DNA from: Puffinus mauretanicus
Lineage: Eukaryota > Chordata > Aves > Procellariiformes > Procellariidae
Direction: 5' to 3'
Assembly (NCBI GenBank): GCA_023333565.1
Contig: JAJKFH010003305.1
Coordinates: 248,001 to 312,000 of the forward strand
DNA length: 64,000 nt
The first letter of the stretch is position 1. Every line of letters begins with the position of its first letter. A program made the translations under genes and the position numbers. Under the pieces are notes generated by a model. That model had not been told where the DNA came from. It was given only the letters and a program-made list of their open reading frames with translations, and searched no databases. Shown here piece after piece: positions 1-10,800 of the stretch.

Positions 1-3000
1 ATTGCTGGAAGGGCACACCACTTTCAGCTGATGTATCTGAGGTACCTGCCGGAGGAGCTGTTTCCATGTTGTGGGTCACACCTTGAACCATTGCGCTCTT
101 CCCTTAACACAGATATTAGCACGTTCATCTTTTCTCTTGCTCTTTCTCTCCCACCAGTTGTATTATGATGCCAACAAAGTAGAATGATAAAAAAAGGATG
201 GGAATCTGCTGGAAAAGCCTCTTCACTATCAGGTTTTGCTGTAACGTGTGGACCCTGCACAGAGACCACACCATTGTTTCACCTCCCACTGCCTTCTGTC
301 ACTTCTTTGCAGCAGACAGAGCTGACACGAGCAGACCCGCCTCCGCTGAACCGCTTGCCACATCTACAGTCAGTGCTGAGTCAGCGCTTACGGCTCTCCA
401 GGTGCCCCAGCAGCAGTTGGATTATTTCCATGCCGAGTTACTGCTCTCGATAAATGAAAGTGCCCCTGGGGGGATGTTTTCTCTGGGAGAGTTTTCTGTA
501 TTCAGAGGAAAGAGTTTAAACATCGAGAGGGCAGTGGAAGGCGTGTCCGTTCTCCACCCGGGGAGGGGGGTGGTGTGGCACTCCCGAGCAAAACGCAGCA
601 ACTCGGGAGCTGCTCCGTGAGCTTTCGGCTGCAGCAGGTCCCAGGGAGGAGGTCACTCGATGAGGACCCGGTGAGACACCTCACAACCCAGAGTGTCCCC
701 CAAACAAGCAAAGTCCAAACAAGCAAGGGTTAAGGTGAGCTTCAGATGTGTTCATCCTCCGTGCAGAGCTGAATCGCACCCGCTCGGTCGCTCCTTCTCC
801 TCTAAGTTGCATGTCTCCGTCATGAAGCGGCAAGAAAGAGAAAACATGGGTTTTTTGTTTTCCCCCTTGTCTTTTTTTCTTTTTAAATGACTACCACAAA
901 AGCTAGCTGAAGAGCTTAGGAGCAGCTGCACTATCAGAAATTATTTTTACCTCATTAAAAAAATGTATCCTTTTAAAATGAGAGCGGCAGAATGGAGATT
1001 AGAGCTTCTAGTGCTTCGCCGGGTGTTACTTAGTACCTGTGGATCATTACATTGATAAAAATATGTACAGACTCACTTTTCAGGTTTAAAAGTGTTTTGT
1101 CCTTTTGTTTGCTTAGCTAAATAAAGAGGGTTTTTTTGACCTGTGATTTTGAATCCAGCTGGTTTTTTCATATTCAGTGACTCATACAAAGCAGCCTGCA
1201 GAGTCGGTCTCGTTTCCACCGTTACACCACTGATTTCAGCAGAAGCCCCACAGAAAATCAAGCCGGGGGGGGCTTTCGGCCCGGCTCCCAACCAGGCCTT
1301 CTGCACCAGAGCTGTGCTCTTCCTTCTGTAATTGCTCCCGCCGAAATGAGGGAGCTAATCACAGAGAGAGGTACTTCACGCGAGCCAAATTGCCAGGATC
1401 TGGCCTTTCGAGGAGCTGAAGGTCCTGTAAGATTTTCAAGGTTAGTAATAAACCATTAGTTTCTAATCAAAACTGGAGCTGAGGCCGAGGACTTCCTGCC
1501 TCAAAATGGTAATTTTTTATAATGAGATACTGTTATTATCTTGGCTGATGTGCAATAAAGCATCACTGGTTTTAGTGGAAGCAGGCTAGGAGCTCTTTAG
1601 ACCAAGATTGACATTATTTTATCTACTTCAGAATAAGCCAAAGAATTTTTAAGGATGGTAAAGCGGGAAATCTCATTTCCATTTTCAGTAAAGGCTACAT
1701 ATAATATATCGTTACCAAGCATTGAGCCTGATCCCTGCCCCTAACTCAGTGTGTGTTTTCTCCCCTCACAGACTGCACCATTGACGTGAGAACGTAAAAA
1801 CCATTGAGCACACGGGCCCGCAGGGACAAGGGAAGATCCGTGCTCGCCACTGGTACTGGTAATTTCTACTGCAGTTTTGCAGTCTCCATGCAGGCAAAGT
1901 TGACTTTTGGAAATACAGCATTGGACAGAGTGCATGGTTGTCCCCCTGGCTGGCTCCCATCGGGGCTGCGCGGGGGCCCGGCAATGCACTGCCCAGCGAC
2001 GGGCCACAGGGGCTCCAGGAGTTTTTGTCTTCCACAAATCATTTCATGACCAAGGTAAAAGTGCCATCATCTGACAACGGGAGGAGTTTGTGGGTCCAGA
2101 TTCTGCAAATGTAACACCATTTTCTCAAATAAATGTTTGCTGTTGCGATAAAAAATTCAGCAAGGCAAGTATAGGCATCATGCTATACACAACTCCTGGA
2201 CTTCCTCCATCAGGATTTGCAGCTCTTCCTTTTCTAAAGTGAGATGTTATTTGGGGAGACAAGAGATTATGTAGCCTGCTTTATGTTATTCTGCTCAGGT
2301 ATCCCTGCAGATCTGGAGTCGCTTTGAAAATGAAAGGCCGTATTTTACTGCAAGCGGGTTGACGTCAGTTCCACTCTCAGGGCTAACCAAAACCATCAAA
2401 ATACTCTCTCCTCTTTTGCCTTAGTCTTTCCCAGAAATTATGAGTCAGCAAAAGCTTTCTGAACGTGGTATATAGAAAAAAATCCCACATTTGTACTGTC
2501 CCAACAAAATGAATGGCTAAGATCACCGTAACCCACATTTGCTTCCTAGAAGAGGGTAAGAATGCTCAGGGAAATACCTTAAAAGTGTCGCATTTTTAAC
2601 AGGAGGGATCCAGCTTTGTTTTGTAGATACAGTAAATCATTGGGGAAAGTGCTAAACGGAAAATGCGGTCATATAGCAAAAAAAATGAAACAAAGCAAAT
2701 AACATGTTGGGATAAAAATGGAAAAGTAACTCACCTAAGTCCTTTTCAATCCTGGATTAAGTGGTTTATTACTGAAGTAGGATTCTATCCATCTAAGTTT
2801 TCTGTATCTAATTTTTATACAGGTTGTCGCTGCTTAATGAATCTATGGTGAAAATCCCTGATGCCCAGCTCCTGACAGAGATAACGGAGGGAGGTGGCAC
2901 CAGCGGTGGTCTCCAGCAGATTCTGTCTCCCTAACTTCAGGGTCTATAAGTACACATAAGAAATTTCTCCTAGGGGCTTTTAGAGCCAATACCAGTCTTC

Positions 3001-3154
3001 AGAGCCTGCACAGGCTGCCAGGAGCCTGCTCAGGTCCTAGTCAGCATCTCACACCTGGGTGCAGGTTCAGTGCCGGGTGTGAGGACCTGCATCCCAGCCT
3101 GGAGCGCTGCCTGCAGCAAACAGTAAGGGAACCAATGGCAACCCTGCCCTGCGG
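1..3154. other. Intergenic region downstream of GPR6, left part
   Basis: Moderate-GC unique-looking sequence. Open frames are short and not protein-like. WASF1, the next gene in mammals, is expected further left, and none of its exons is recognised. A small stem (CTCACACC at 3047-3054, GGTGTGAG near 3075-3082) is the only structure noted. Confidence 0.7.
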
Positions 3155-3237
3155 CTTTACTATGGTGGTGTTGGGTTGACGGTTGGACTCGATGATCTTA
3201 GAGGTCTTTTCCAACCTTAATGATTCTATGGTTCTAC
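3155..3237 (+). mobile_element. CR1 LINE 3' end fragment
   Basis: Contains GGTTGGACTCGATGATCTTAG, GGTCTTTTCCAACCTTAATG and the ATTCTATGGTTCTA tail, the classic 3' end of avian CR1 on the plus strand. A severely 5'-truncated copy; its left edge is uncertain. Confidence 0.9.
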
Positions 3238-4922
3238 TGTGGTCCACACAAGAACGAGAAAGATTTAGGAGACTAAATCCTAGCAGATGGCAGGTTTTCC
3301 AGTTTTACCAGAAAGTTTTGCCAGATTTTACCAGTCCGAGGCACTCACCTGTCTTTTCTCTCAGCAGTTACTACTGTGGGTGATGCAGCATCTTTGGCTG
3401 AGTCTATGCAGGTTGTTAGAGCAGGGCCAGGATGCTCCAGCCAGCAGTCCCTGGCTTTGCAGGGGGAAAAGAGCTTAGGCACGCTCTGTCCCACCCAGGT
3501 GCAGGCCTTGCCCTCTTTTATTTACTAGCTTAGAGGTAGCGTATGAGATGAGGGCTTAAAAGAGGGAAAAAAAAAATCTTTCTCACTAGCAACTTTAGAG
3601 TTCTTAATCCAAGCAGTGTTTTGAACTGTTCTAAGATCTGGTTTAAATCGTATTTGTAACATCACTGCAACAGTGCCCTGATGAACTGCATGCCTGAAGG
3701 TATTCATCAATTACAATGTCACATTTGTCATTACCAGAATTGATAAAAATAATGGGGCTAGCAGAGTCTGGAATATAGTTGTTGTTTTTTTTTTTTAATT
3801 GAAGTATCTTTGTATCATCAGCGAAATGATAACGGTTTTCATAATACTTGCACTCACATAAATACAGCATTAACTGATTCACAGCCTCGCTGAGGCTTGT
3901 TGGATCCTTGTGGCCCCAGCTGCTCCAGCAGGCAAATGCTTGATGCATTGCCCAGTCATAAGCTGGGATACACATTACTCCAAACCTTTTATATGATAAT
4001 ATGCACATAAAAGTAACCTGTTTCAGCCCTTACATACAAATTGAAATGGTAGTGATAAACTATAACATAATCAGGATGTAAATGTAGCATAACTATAAAT
4101 AAATAAGCAGCAACACTGCGTCTGAAATCTGCAGCGTGTGTTATTGCTCTAAATAAATCAGTCGCCGGTGAATTCAGACCTGAGTGAAGAAGTGTTTCCG
4201 AACTCTGAACAACATTGGCCTCTGATGGGCTCTTTGAAGCCACTAAGCTGTGGGATTACCAGAAAACTGTATACTGCTCCCAGACAGGCGGACAGCAAAG
4301 ATGCACTTAAATGATTTTTCTACAGCATGCAGTCCAAAAAAAGGAGGGAGAGAAACAATTCAGGTTCCCCTCAGAACTGCGGATGATAAGGAAAGTCAAT
4401 TTATTGTGGCATTTTACAGGCTTTTAGGAAAGAAGACTGTGACTCTTTTTCTTTTTTCTTTTTTTCCCCTCCAGTGCTAGACTAAAAGGGGAAAAAAAGA
4501 GCCCAGCTTAGAGTCTGATTTTTTCCCCACAGTTTGATAACTTTTTAATGGAACATTATCATGAAGGGCTAATTTATAACTTGAAGATGAAAGCTACTGG
4601 AAACCTGGTGAATGACTGTAATTAGCAGCCTATTTGACTGGGCTTTTCTTTTCTTTGGTTGCTGGACAATAAAAAGGAGTTTGTGCTCTTCGTTACTCTC
4701 TCTTTGCCAGACTGAAGAAGAGAACAAACAAACAAGCAAGCAGGAAGGTGCCTTTCTTGGTGCAGTATTTCATCTCCATAGTGAATGATGATCTCTTTAG
4801 GCAGAATTACACGGGGAGCTTTCAAAAGTAAACAAAGGGACTTTGCTCAACTGGAAAATTTGCCAGCTCGCTTATTTCTAAAAGCATCTAAACACACAAA
4901 GTTCTATCACATCTTACATGTT
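3238..4922. other. Intergenic region between the CR1 tail and the GPR6 3' end
   Basis: AT-rich sequence without recognised genes. Part of it (4400-4922) could belong to a longer GPR6 3' UTR if the distal AATAAA at 4400-4405 is used. Confidence 0.65.
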
Positions 4923-4928
4923 TTTATT
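4923..4928 (-). promoter_or_regulatory. Candidate poly(A) signal of GPR6
   Basis: The plus strand reads TTTATT, that is AATAAA on the GPR6 strand, about 440 nt after the stop codon. It is the first canonical hexamer downstream of the gene. A second lies at 4400-4405. Confidence 0.5.
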
Positions 4929-4975
4929 TGTATACAAAATGTTATAATTTATCAATATTGTGCAGCAAAGTATAG

Positions 4976-5033
4976 ATACACACATACATACACACATACA
5001 CGCCCCCCCCAACACACACACACGTACAAATAC
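4976..5033. repeat. Interrupted CA microsatellite
   Basis: ACACACATACATACACACATAC-type repeats with a C-run in the middle, inside the probable GPR6 3' UTR. Confidence 0.85.
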
Positions 5034-5370
5034 GACACAAACACAACTTTCTTTCTCTCTGCCCTTCAGAAAGGCAACACTGTTCTGGCAGGTCAGCAGC
5101 TAGAAATAAGGTGCTATAATTAAGCAGTATCGGAATGTTCTTCGCTTTACAAATGTGATGTGCAAATTTCTATACAACCACATTTTTTTTTTCACGGAAC
5201 CCAAAACTCCATACCCCGAACCACTCTCAGAGATACAAACATGTATAAAGTGCTAATACTTAAGCATGTTTCCAACGACTTCACGACGTAGTTTGAAGTT
5301 TAGAACAGGCACTGTGATAGTTCACTGGGTAGATTGTCACTCGGTGTGGTACAACAGAGAGAAAAGTCAC

Positions 5371-6363
5371 TCAGACATCACTGGGGGACCGGGAGCGAAA
5401 GGACACTTTAGCCTGAAAGCAGCCGCAGAAGAGCACCCACATGGACCTCTGGATTTCCTGGTTTCTGTAGGCGTAAATGATGGGGTTGATCATGGAGTTA
5501 TAGGTAGCGGGTAGAAGCGTAGCATATGTATAGACAGAAGGGTACTCGGGATCCCCCACTACACAGTAGATGGCAAAAGGCAGCCAGCTGGCCCCGAAAG
5601 TCCCGAGGATTATAGCGAGGGTAGAGACTCCTTTTTTGGTGGCGACATAGTGCGACGCAGTCAGAAAATGCTGCTGGAGAGCTATCTGGTGGGCATGCCT
5701 GCAAACGATCTTGCAGATCTCAATGTAGAGATGGAGCATGATGAGGAAAATGAGAAAGAAAGAGGCGGACAGCAGCGTCACGTTGCTCTTGGTCAAGGGT
5801 CTGACGACGCTGCAGGCGGCGCGGTCGTGGAGGCAGTTCCAGCCCAGGACGGGCAGCAGCCCCAGGCAGAGGGAGACCCCCCAGGCCCCCGCCAGCATGG
5901 TGTGGATGCAGAGCACCGTCCTCTCCGAGTAGTAGGTGAGGGCGTTGTAGAGGGAGAGGTAGCGATCGACCGTGATGGCCAGCAAGCTACTCACGGAGGC
6001 GGCGAAGGAGGCGACGAGGAAGCCCACCGTCAGCAGGCTGACCGTCTCGGAGCGGATCACATACTGGAAAACGAAGTTGAGGATGAGGCCGAGGCCGGCC
6101 AGGAGGTCGGCCGTGGCCAGGCTGCCCACCAGCACGAACATGGGGGTGCGCAGGGCGGGCGAGTAGCAGATGATGGCCACCACCAGGGCGTTCTCGCAGG
6201 CGATGGCGGTGCCGGAGACGCAGAGCATCACGTCCCATGGGTTGAGGGCGGTGGGAGCGGGGGGCCGCGACGACAGCTCCAGCGAGGCGTTGCCGTTACC
6301 GCCGCCGGTCGGCAGCCGGAGGGCGATCGTTCCGCTTTCGTTCAGGGCTACCGCTGCCTCCAT
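5371..6363 (-). CDS. GPR6: GPR6, orphan Gs-coupled receptor (complete, single coding exon)
   Basis: This encodes a 330-residue class A G-protein-coupled receptor of the GPR3/GPR6/GPR12 group, plasma-membrane proteins known to raise cAMP constitutively through Gs. Seven hydrophobic segments lie roughly at residues 44-66, 74-101, 107-132, 151-173, 195-217, 246-270 and 276-298. Visible motifs are DRY at 133-135, SWLP at 259-262 and NPIIY at 293-297. Cys177 and Cys184 could form the internal disulfide of the second extracellular loop. Cys313 and Cys315 are likely palmitoylation sites, and the tail ends in SPSDV. N-glycosylation sequons sit at Asn8 and Asn25. I chose the ATG at 6361-6363 because the following residues (MEAAVALNESG) resemble the mammalian GPR6 N-terminus and it has G at -3 and +4. 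An in-frame ATG at 6427-6429 would add 22 residues. The frame stays open upstream to 6852, most likely only because of high GC. GPR6 is favoured over GPR3 and GPR12 by sequence and by the adjacent FIG4. Confidence 0.96.
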   Translation of the reverse strand: MEAAVALNESGTIALRLPTGGGNGNASLELSSRPPAPTALNPWDVMLCVSGTAIACENALVVAIICYSPALRTPMFVLVGSLATADLLAGLGLILNFVFQYVIRSETVSLLTVGFLVASFAASVSSLLAITVDRYLSLYNALTYYSERTVLCIHTMLAGAWGVSLCLGLLPVLGWNCLHDRAACSVVRPLTKSNVTLLSASFFLIFLIMLHLYIEICKIVCRHAHQIALQQHFLTASHYVATKKGVSTLAIILGTFGASWLPFAIYCVVGDPEYPSVYTYATLLPATYNSMINPIIYAYRNQEIQRSMWVLFCGCFQAKVSFRSRSPSDV

Positions 6364-6745
6364 CGCAACCCGGATCGTCGCGGTCGTTGCGGGGGCAGAG
6401 GCGGTGAGCGGGGGCGGCGGGGCGGGCATGCCGGGCGGCGGCACCGCTCCCGCCCTTGTCTGTAGTGCTGAACCGGGAGAAGTTTCCCGCCGGACCGCAC
6501 CGTCCTCCGCGCTCCGCCCCGCACCGCCCACACCCGCCGGCCCGCCCGCTGCCCGGTTGCGGCTGGTGGCGGGAGCGGGCGGTCGCCCGCTCCCGCCACC
6601 AGCCGCAACCGGGCAGCGGGCGGGCCGGCGGCGAGGTGGAGCCCGGGCCGGGGGCGGTCTCCGGCGGGGCGGGAGGAGCGCTCGTCGTCCCCCCCCCCCC
6701 CGCCCCGCCTCTGCTGCTTTTCCCCCGCGTTTGCAGTAGGTTTTC
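5780..6745. promoter_or_regulatory. CpG island over the GPR6 5' half, 5' UTR and promoter
   Basis: A sharply GC- and CpG-rich stretch covers the first two thirds of the GPR6 coding region and about 380 bp upstream of its start codon, ending in a run of 12 C at about 6690-6701. Sequence on both sides is ordinary AT-rich intergenic DNA. Such an island is expected at the promoter of an intronless neural receptor gene. No TATA box is obvious. The transcription start cannot be placed, and an upstream non-coding exon, known for relatives of this receptor, cannot be excluded. Confidence 0.8.
6534..6631. repeat. 98-bp perfect inverted repeat upstream of GPR6
   Basis: The left arm 6534-6581 is the exact reverse complement of the right arm 6584-6631, 48 of 48 bases, with only GT (6582-6583) between them. 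Beyond the arms the symmetry stops at once. The repeat is nearly all G and C and lies 171-268 bp upstream of the GPR6 ATG, in the probable 5' UTR or promoter. Transcribed, it would fold into a very stable hairpin. It may be genuine or a fold-back artefact of library preparation or assembly. Confidence 0.95.
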
Positions 6746-7644
6746 CCTATGGGGGGAGAATATGGTAAGTTTTGTGTTCGTACGGCACTTGCTGTATGGC
6801 TCTGAACCCAGCGGGGGTGGCCGTGTACACCGCCGAATGTAAATGTTTCCAAATAGCGCTAGAAATTGCTGGAGAAAAGCCTGCTTCACGCTTATCCTCT
6901 CCAAAAAACACATACTCCAGGGTTAACAATCTGGTTACCAGCGAAAGCATCCGCACTATTTCCTGAGGTCCCCCAAAATGATAAAGTCAAACCAGCGAAG
7001 ACCTAATTGCACGGGCATAAAAAATACCTCCTCTCTCCTTGTCTCGCTCTCTGTGTCTCGCAATGAACCAGCAGCCAATGTATCTCCTCTCTAAAGCACG
7101 TGAATCGATGAAGCGAAGGATAACTGTCTCATGCCAGTCGCGACCAAACCCAGCATCAAACAAACGTGGGCAGCAGGTAGTTTCCACCTGCAGCAATGTG
7201 GCTTTCCTAGCACTAAGGGGACAAGCCAAAACGCGTCCCCTGCCCAGTCTGGGAGAGCGTGTTATGGGAACAGCATGCAAACCATTTAGACACAATTTTG
7301 AACAATTCATTAGAAGAAAATGTGTTTACTGTCTTGGACAGTCCAAATGAAGAAGGCACGCAGGCCATGCCACGGTAAAAGGTGGCGCATTCAAAGGGAA
7401 TTAGATGTCAGCATTCATTACATCCATCCCCATTCGCATCCTCCTGCAGGCTAAACACTATTACCGAGACAAGCTGCGGACACTTTGTATCTCTGTAAAC
7501 ACCCCAAGCCATTGCTTCCCAGCATTTCTGAAACATGAATCTCAGTTTAATTTGGAGGAGATCCGTGGAGGTCAGGACTGAGGCATCTCTCTGGTCCCAC
7601 CTCCTGCTCAGAGCAGGGACAGCATCAACCATGCAAAGGTTTTC

Positions 7645-7870
7645 CTCAGGGTCTTGTTCAATCAAGCCTGAATATCTCCAAGGAAGGAGATTGTACAGCC
7701 TCTCTGGGCAACCTGAGCCTGTACTTTGCCCTCAACTGTAAAGATTTTTCCCTTTTATCTAGTTGGGCTTTCCTTCACTGCAACTTGTGCCCCAGCCCCT
7801 TGTCCTGCGTGGTGTCCTGCTGCCTGTATGCTTTCCCATGCCTATCCAGGCGTTACAACAGTGTTTGTAA
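7645..7870 (-). mobile_element. CR1 LINE fragment, reverse orientation
   Basis: The plus strand reads like the reverse complement of CR1: GGGTCTTGTTCAATCAAGCC, ATCTCCAAGGAAGGAGATTG, CAGCCTCTCTGGGCAACCTG and finally GCCCCTTGTCCTG. Old and degraded; the right limit is uncertain. Confidence 0.75.
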
Positions 7871-10800
7871 CTGCAGTTACGCGGTTGCAAGAAGGTTTAA
7901 GAAGGATTTGCAAGTCTACACGGCTCAAGCACTTGGTCATGTACCCCCACTATAGATCGGAAAATGCAGTGTTATTCCCTTCGCCAAGTAGAGAACTGGT
8001 CACTTGGTCAACGTTAGCTTGGATTAAGATTAAGACTGAGGCCACAAGAAATGGATGATGCTACACAGCAAGGCAAAAGAAGGTAAGGCAAAATCCAAGG
8101 TAAAGTAAAATTTTGGACTTGCCCAGAGGAAATCCTTCAATCTAGCCCCAAACAGAGGAGGCTTATTTCAACATTAATTAAAATGGCTGTGACAGAATAA
8201 ATTATTCCAAACATTTTTCAAAATGGATTTAAAATGGTGCCATTTGAACTTAGCAAGTCAGGTTTACAAATATCAACCAGTTGGGCTCCACAATGAAACT
8301 GTAAGATCTGCAGTATTTTTGTGGCATCTGTAAAGCATACAGAGAAACATGTAACGTATGTGCTTTTCAGTAATGAAATGTGGTGTGGAAGGTCTTGATT
8401 GTGGGTGTTTTGTCACACCTTTGACCAACCTTTACCTCTGGGAAACAAGTATGTGGCAGGTCTTTTCTATAATAGCGTGTATATCGTAAGGCAGTGTATG
8501 CTTTTTATATTCTGGATATACTTCATTTTAAACCTTTATGTTCTCAAATACTTTTTCCTTACCTGAAAACATCGAAAGCCCATGGTATCAAGGCAGAAGT
8601 CACTTAATGTGTGGTGAAACCTCATGAGAGCATTAGAATCTCAGAGTAAGATGTAGGTAGAGTTTTTAACCTGTGAGCCAGTCCAGTCTCACACCCCTTA
8701 CCTGTTGTTAGGTATTTCACTCAGTGAAAGAATTGCTCAAGCACAGTAGTTTGTCTCTGAAAGGGAGATGCATGTGTCCAGCTTGACCGTGCTCCTTGTT
8801 GTCAGGTGTTTTCTGAGTTCTTCTGGCTCTTTAGTCCCTGCATTTCTCCCGACTTTTACACTTCCAAGAGGAGGTTGCTCTTACAGTCCATGTCAGGTTC
8901 TTACTGTGCTCAGCAAGCAGTGCTCTGCATCTCGCATCTCCCTCATCTCCCTCACGTTGCCGAGTTTCAACTGGCAGGGTTAGTGACCAACTCCACACTT
9001 ATTAAAATGGTGACACCTCCTTGGGAACTGTTCATATTTCCAGAGCTATCATTAAAGACCTTTTATCTTCTTAGTTCAGCTTCTTGCATCCGTCATCCCA
9101 ACAAAAGGTGAGCCATACGGATTGCTCTTAATTTTAACTGGTTGTGGGAAAAAGAGGATTCAAGGAGTAGATAAGCCACGTCTGACAGCCACGCTCATTT
9201 ACCACGGCACCACAAGGAGCAGCAGAGAGAGAAGTCTGGCCAGACCTCCTGCACTGCCATCAAGATGTTTTCATCTTGGCTTCCTAGCTGAGACTGGATC
9301 CACAGATCTCACGGGAGAATATAAAAATAAAAAGCTATGTTTCAGCAGTGCATACCTAAGCACAGCATATGATATAACTCAGTAATTATCTTAGTGAATT
9401 TCTGAAAATTAAGCAGCAACAAAATTAAAAAGTTGCTGAAATAAACGATCTAAAAACTCTCTGCTTGACTTCTCCATCTGTTCTGAAAGCTGAGCAATAT
9501 CATGGTGTAATTTTAATATGTGATTACTTAATTTCTGTTAACTGGATTATTTTGATAGCTGGTATTCTTTAATGATTAATAAGTAGGCTGAATAAATGTT
9601 AAGTATTATTAAATGTGCTTTACATAGCATGAGTTGCAATCAAAAAAAAGCGCTTCAAAATTTATCTTTCCAATAACACCGAAAATATTGACAAGTCATT
9701 TTTCTTCTGGCAACATAAAGAAGCCTTAAAATAAAGGGGGAGAGGGGGAAGAGAGAGGGGGATAACACAGATGGTGAGCTAACCAGCGCTGACATTTCAG
9801 AGATTTCTATGCAGCTGGCGTGAAAAGATGTTTTAAACACTTAGCAATCCATTTAGACACATCTTCAAGCTTATCATTTTCCTGACTTGGTGAACTCAGC
9901 TTCATCACCTGGTGTCACCGATGACTAGGTCCTTGTTAATGATAACCCCTGGCTGACCCTTCAGATTTAGACAAGTGTCCACCTGCAAACATGCTGTATT
10001 GCAAAACCTACTGATGAAATAAACCTGAGAGAGGTTCAGGCACCATTTAGAATTTCAATCGCATCCTACACAGTCCCGTTTCTCCACCACACATCGTGTT
10101 TCCCACGCAGTCCTTGACTGTGCTTCTAGATGGAGCACTCATGGTGCTGTCAGTCCCCTTTGATGAGTCTTCAGCTGCTTGGCTGCTCCGTCCCTCATGC
10201 AGATACAGTCCGGAAAATAACCTGCATGTCTGTAAAATCTATTTTACTTGCACAGTAAAGGCTATAGGGGTTCACATAAACACATGAACACAACTATCAC
10301 ACTTTTTCTAGCTGAAAATCCTGGTTTACTCTATTGCATTCACAAAGCTGCATTTCTCCAATGGATTTTATGGGTGCTTTGGAAAGCAATACTATATGTC
10401 TTATGTGGTCTCTGAATCACTAGCAGAAAGTACAGGGACAAACTTCACATAAACAGGTGAAAATCTTCTTTAAATAGTGTAACAAATACTTATTGTTAAT
10501 GATGAATTCGGACTGCAGCTTAGGTTGAAACCCGCACAGTTTGAACTATCATGCATTTCTTTTTCAATGAGAAGAAAATGTAAATGTGGGTATGTACAGA
10601 AAACTAGACAGAAGCATAGCTAGCAGTACTTTGAGCTTCCACTTATGGCTCTCAAAGGGCTTTCCAACAACTTAAAGCTAAATAAAGAGAGGGGTCAACC
10701 TGTGACAGCAATAGGGTCCTGGAAGCATCATAGATCCCCATTGAAATTTCCAGGAAAACAAAATATGAATCTTTTAAATTTAGTCTTCTACAAGATAGTC

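Larger units (their letters stand above)
4923..5370 (-). other. GPR6: Probable GPR6 3' UTR
   Basis: Sequence directly downstream of the GPR6 stop codon, running to the first canonical AATAAA on this strand. It is AT-rich and includes a CA/TG-rich microsatellite at about 4976-5033. No coding potential is seen. The extent is inferred from the poly(A) signal only; a more distal AATAAA at 4400-4405 could give a longer transcript. Confidence 0.55.

Noticed and set aside
3643..4008. 121-codon minus-strand frame containing FADDTK, like a reverse-transcriptase active-site segment
   Set aside because: Only six residues match; the flanking residues do not resemble CR1 or other LINE reverse transcriptase and no 3' LINE sequence follows in that orientation.
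1..4900. Possible 3' exons of WASF1, the expected next neighbour
   Set aside because: No WASF1-like acidic C-terminus (WH2/acidic region) or other exon was found on the plus strand; the gene must lie outside.
5650..6465. 271-codon open frame antisense to GPR6, with smaller overlapping frames on both strands (for example 6296-6913 minus, 6170-6739 plus)
   Set aside because: Shadows of the GC-rich GPR6 coding region and CpG island. The sequences are low-complexity (Gly, Arg, Pro, His runs) with no family resemblance, and some owe their length to the palindrome.
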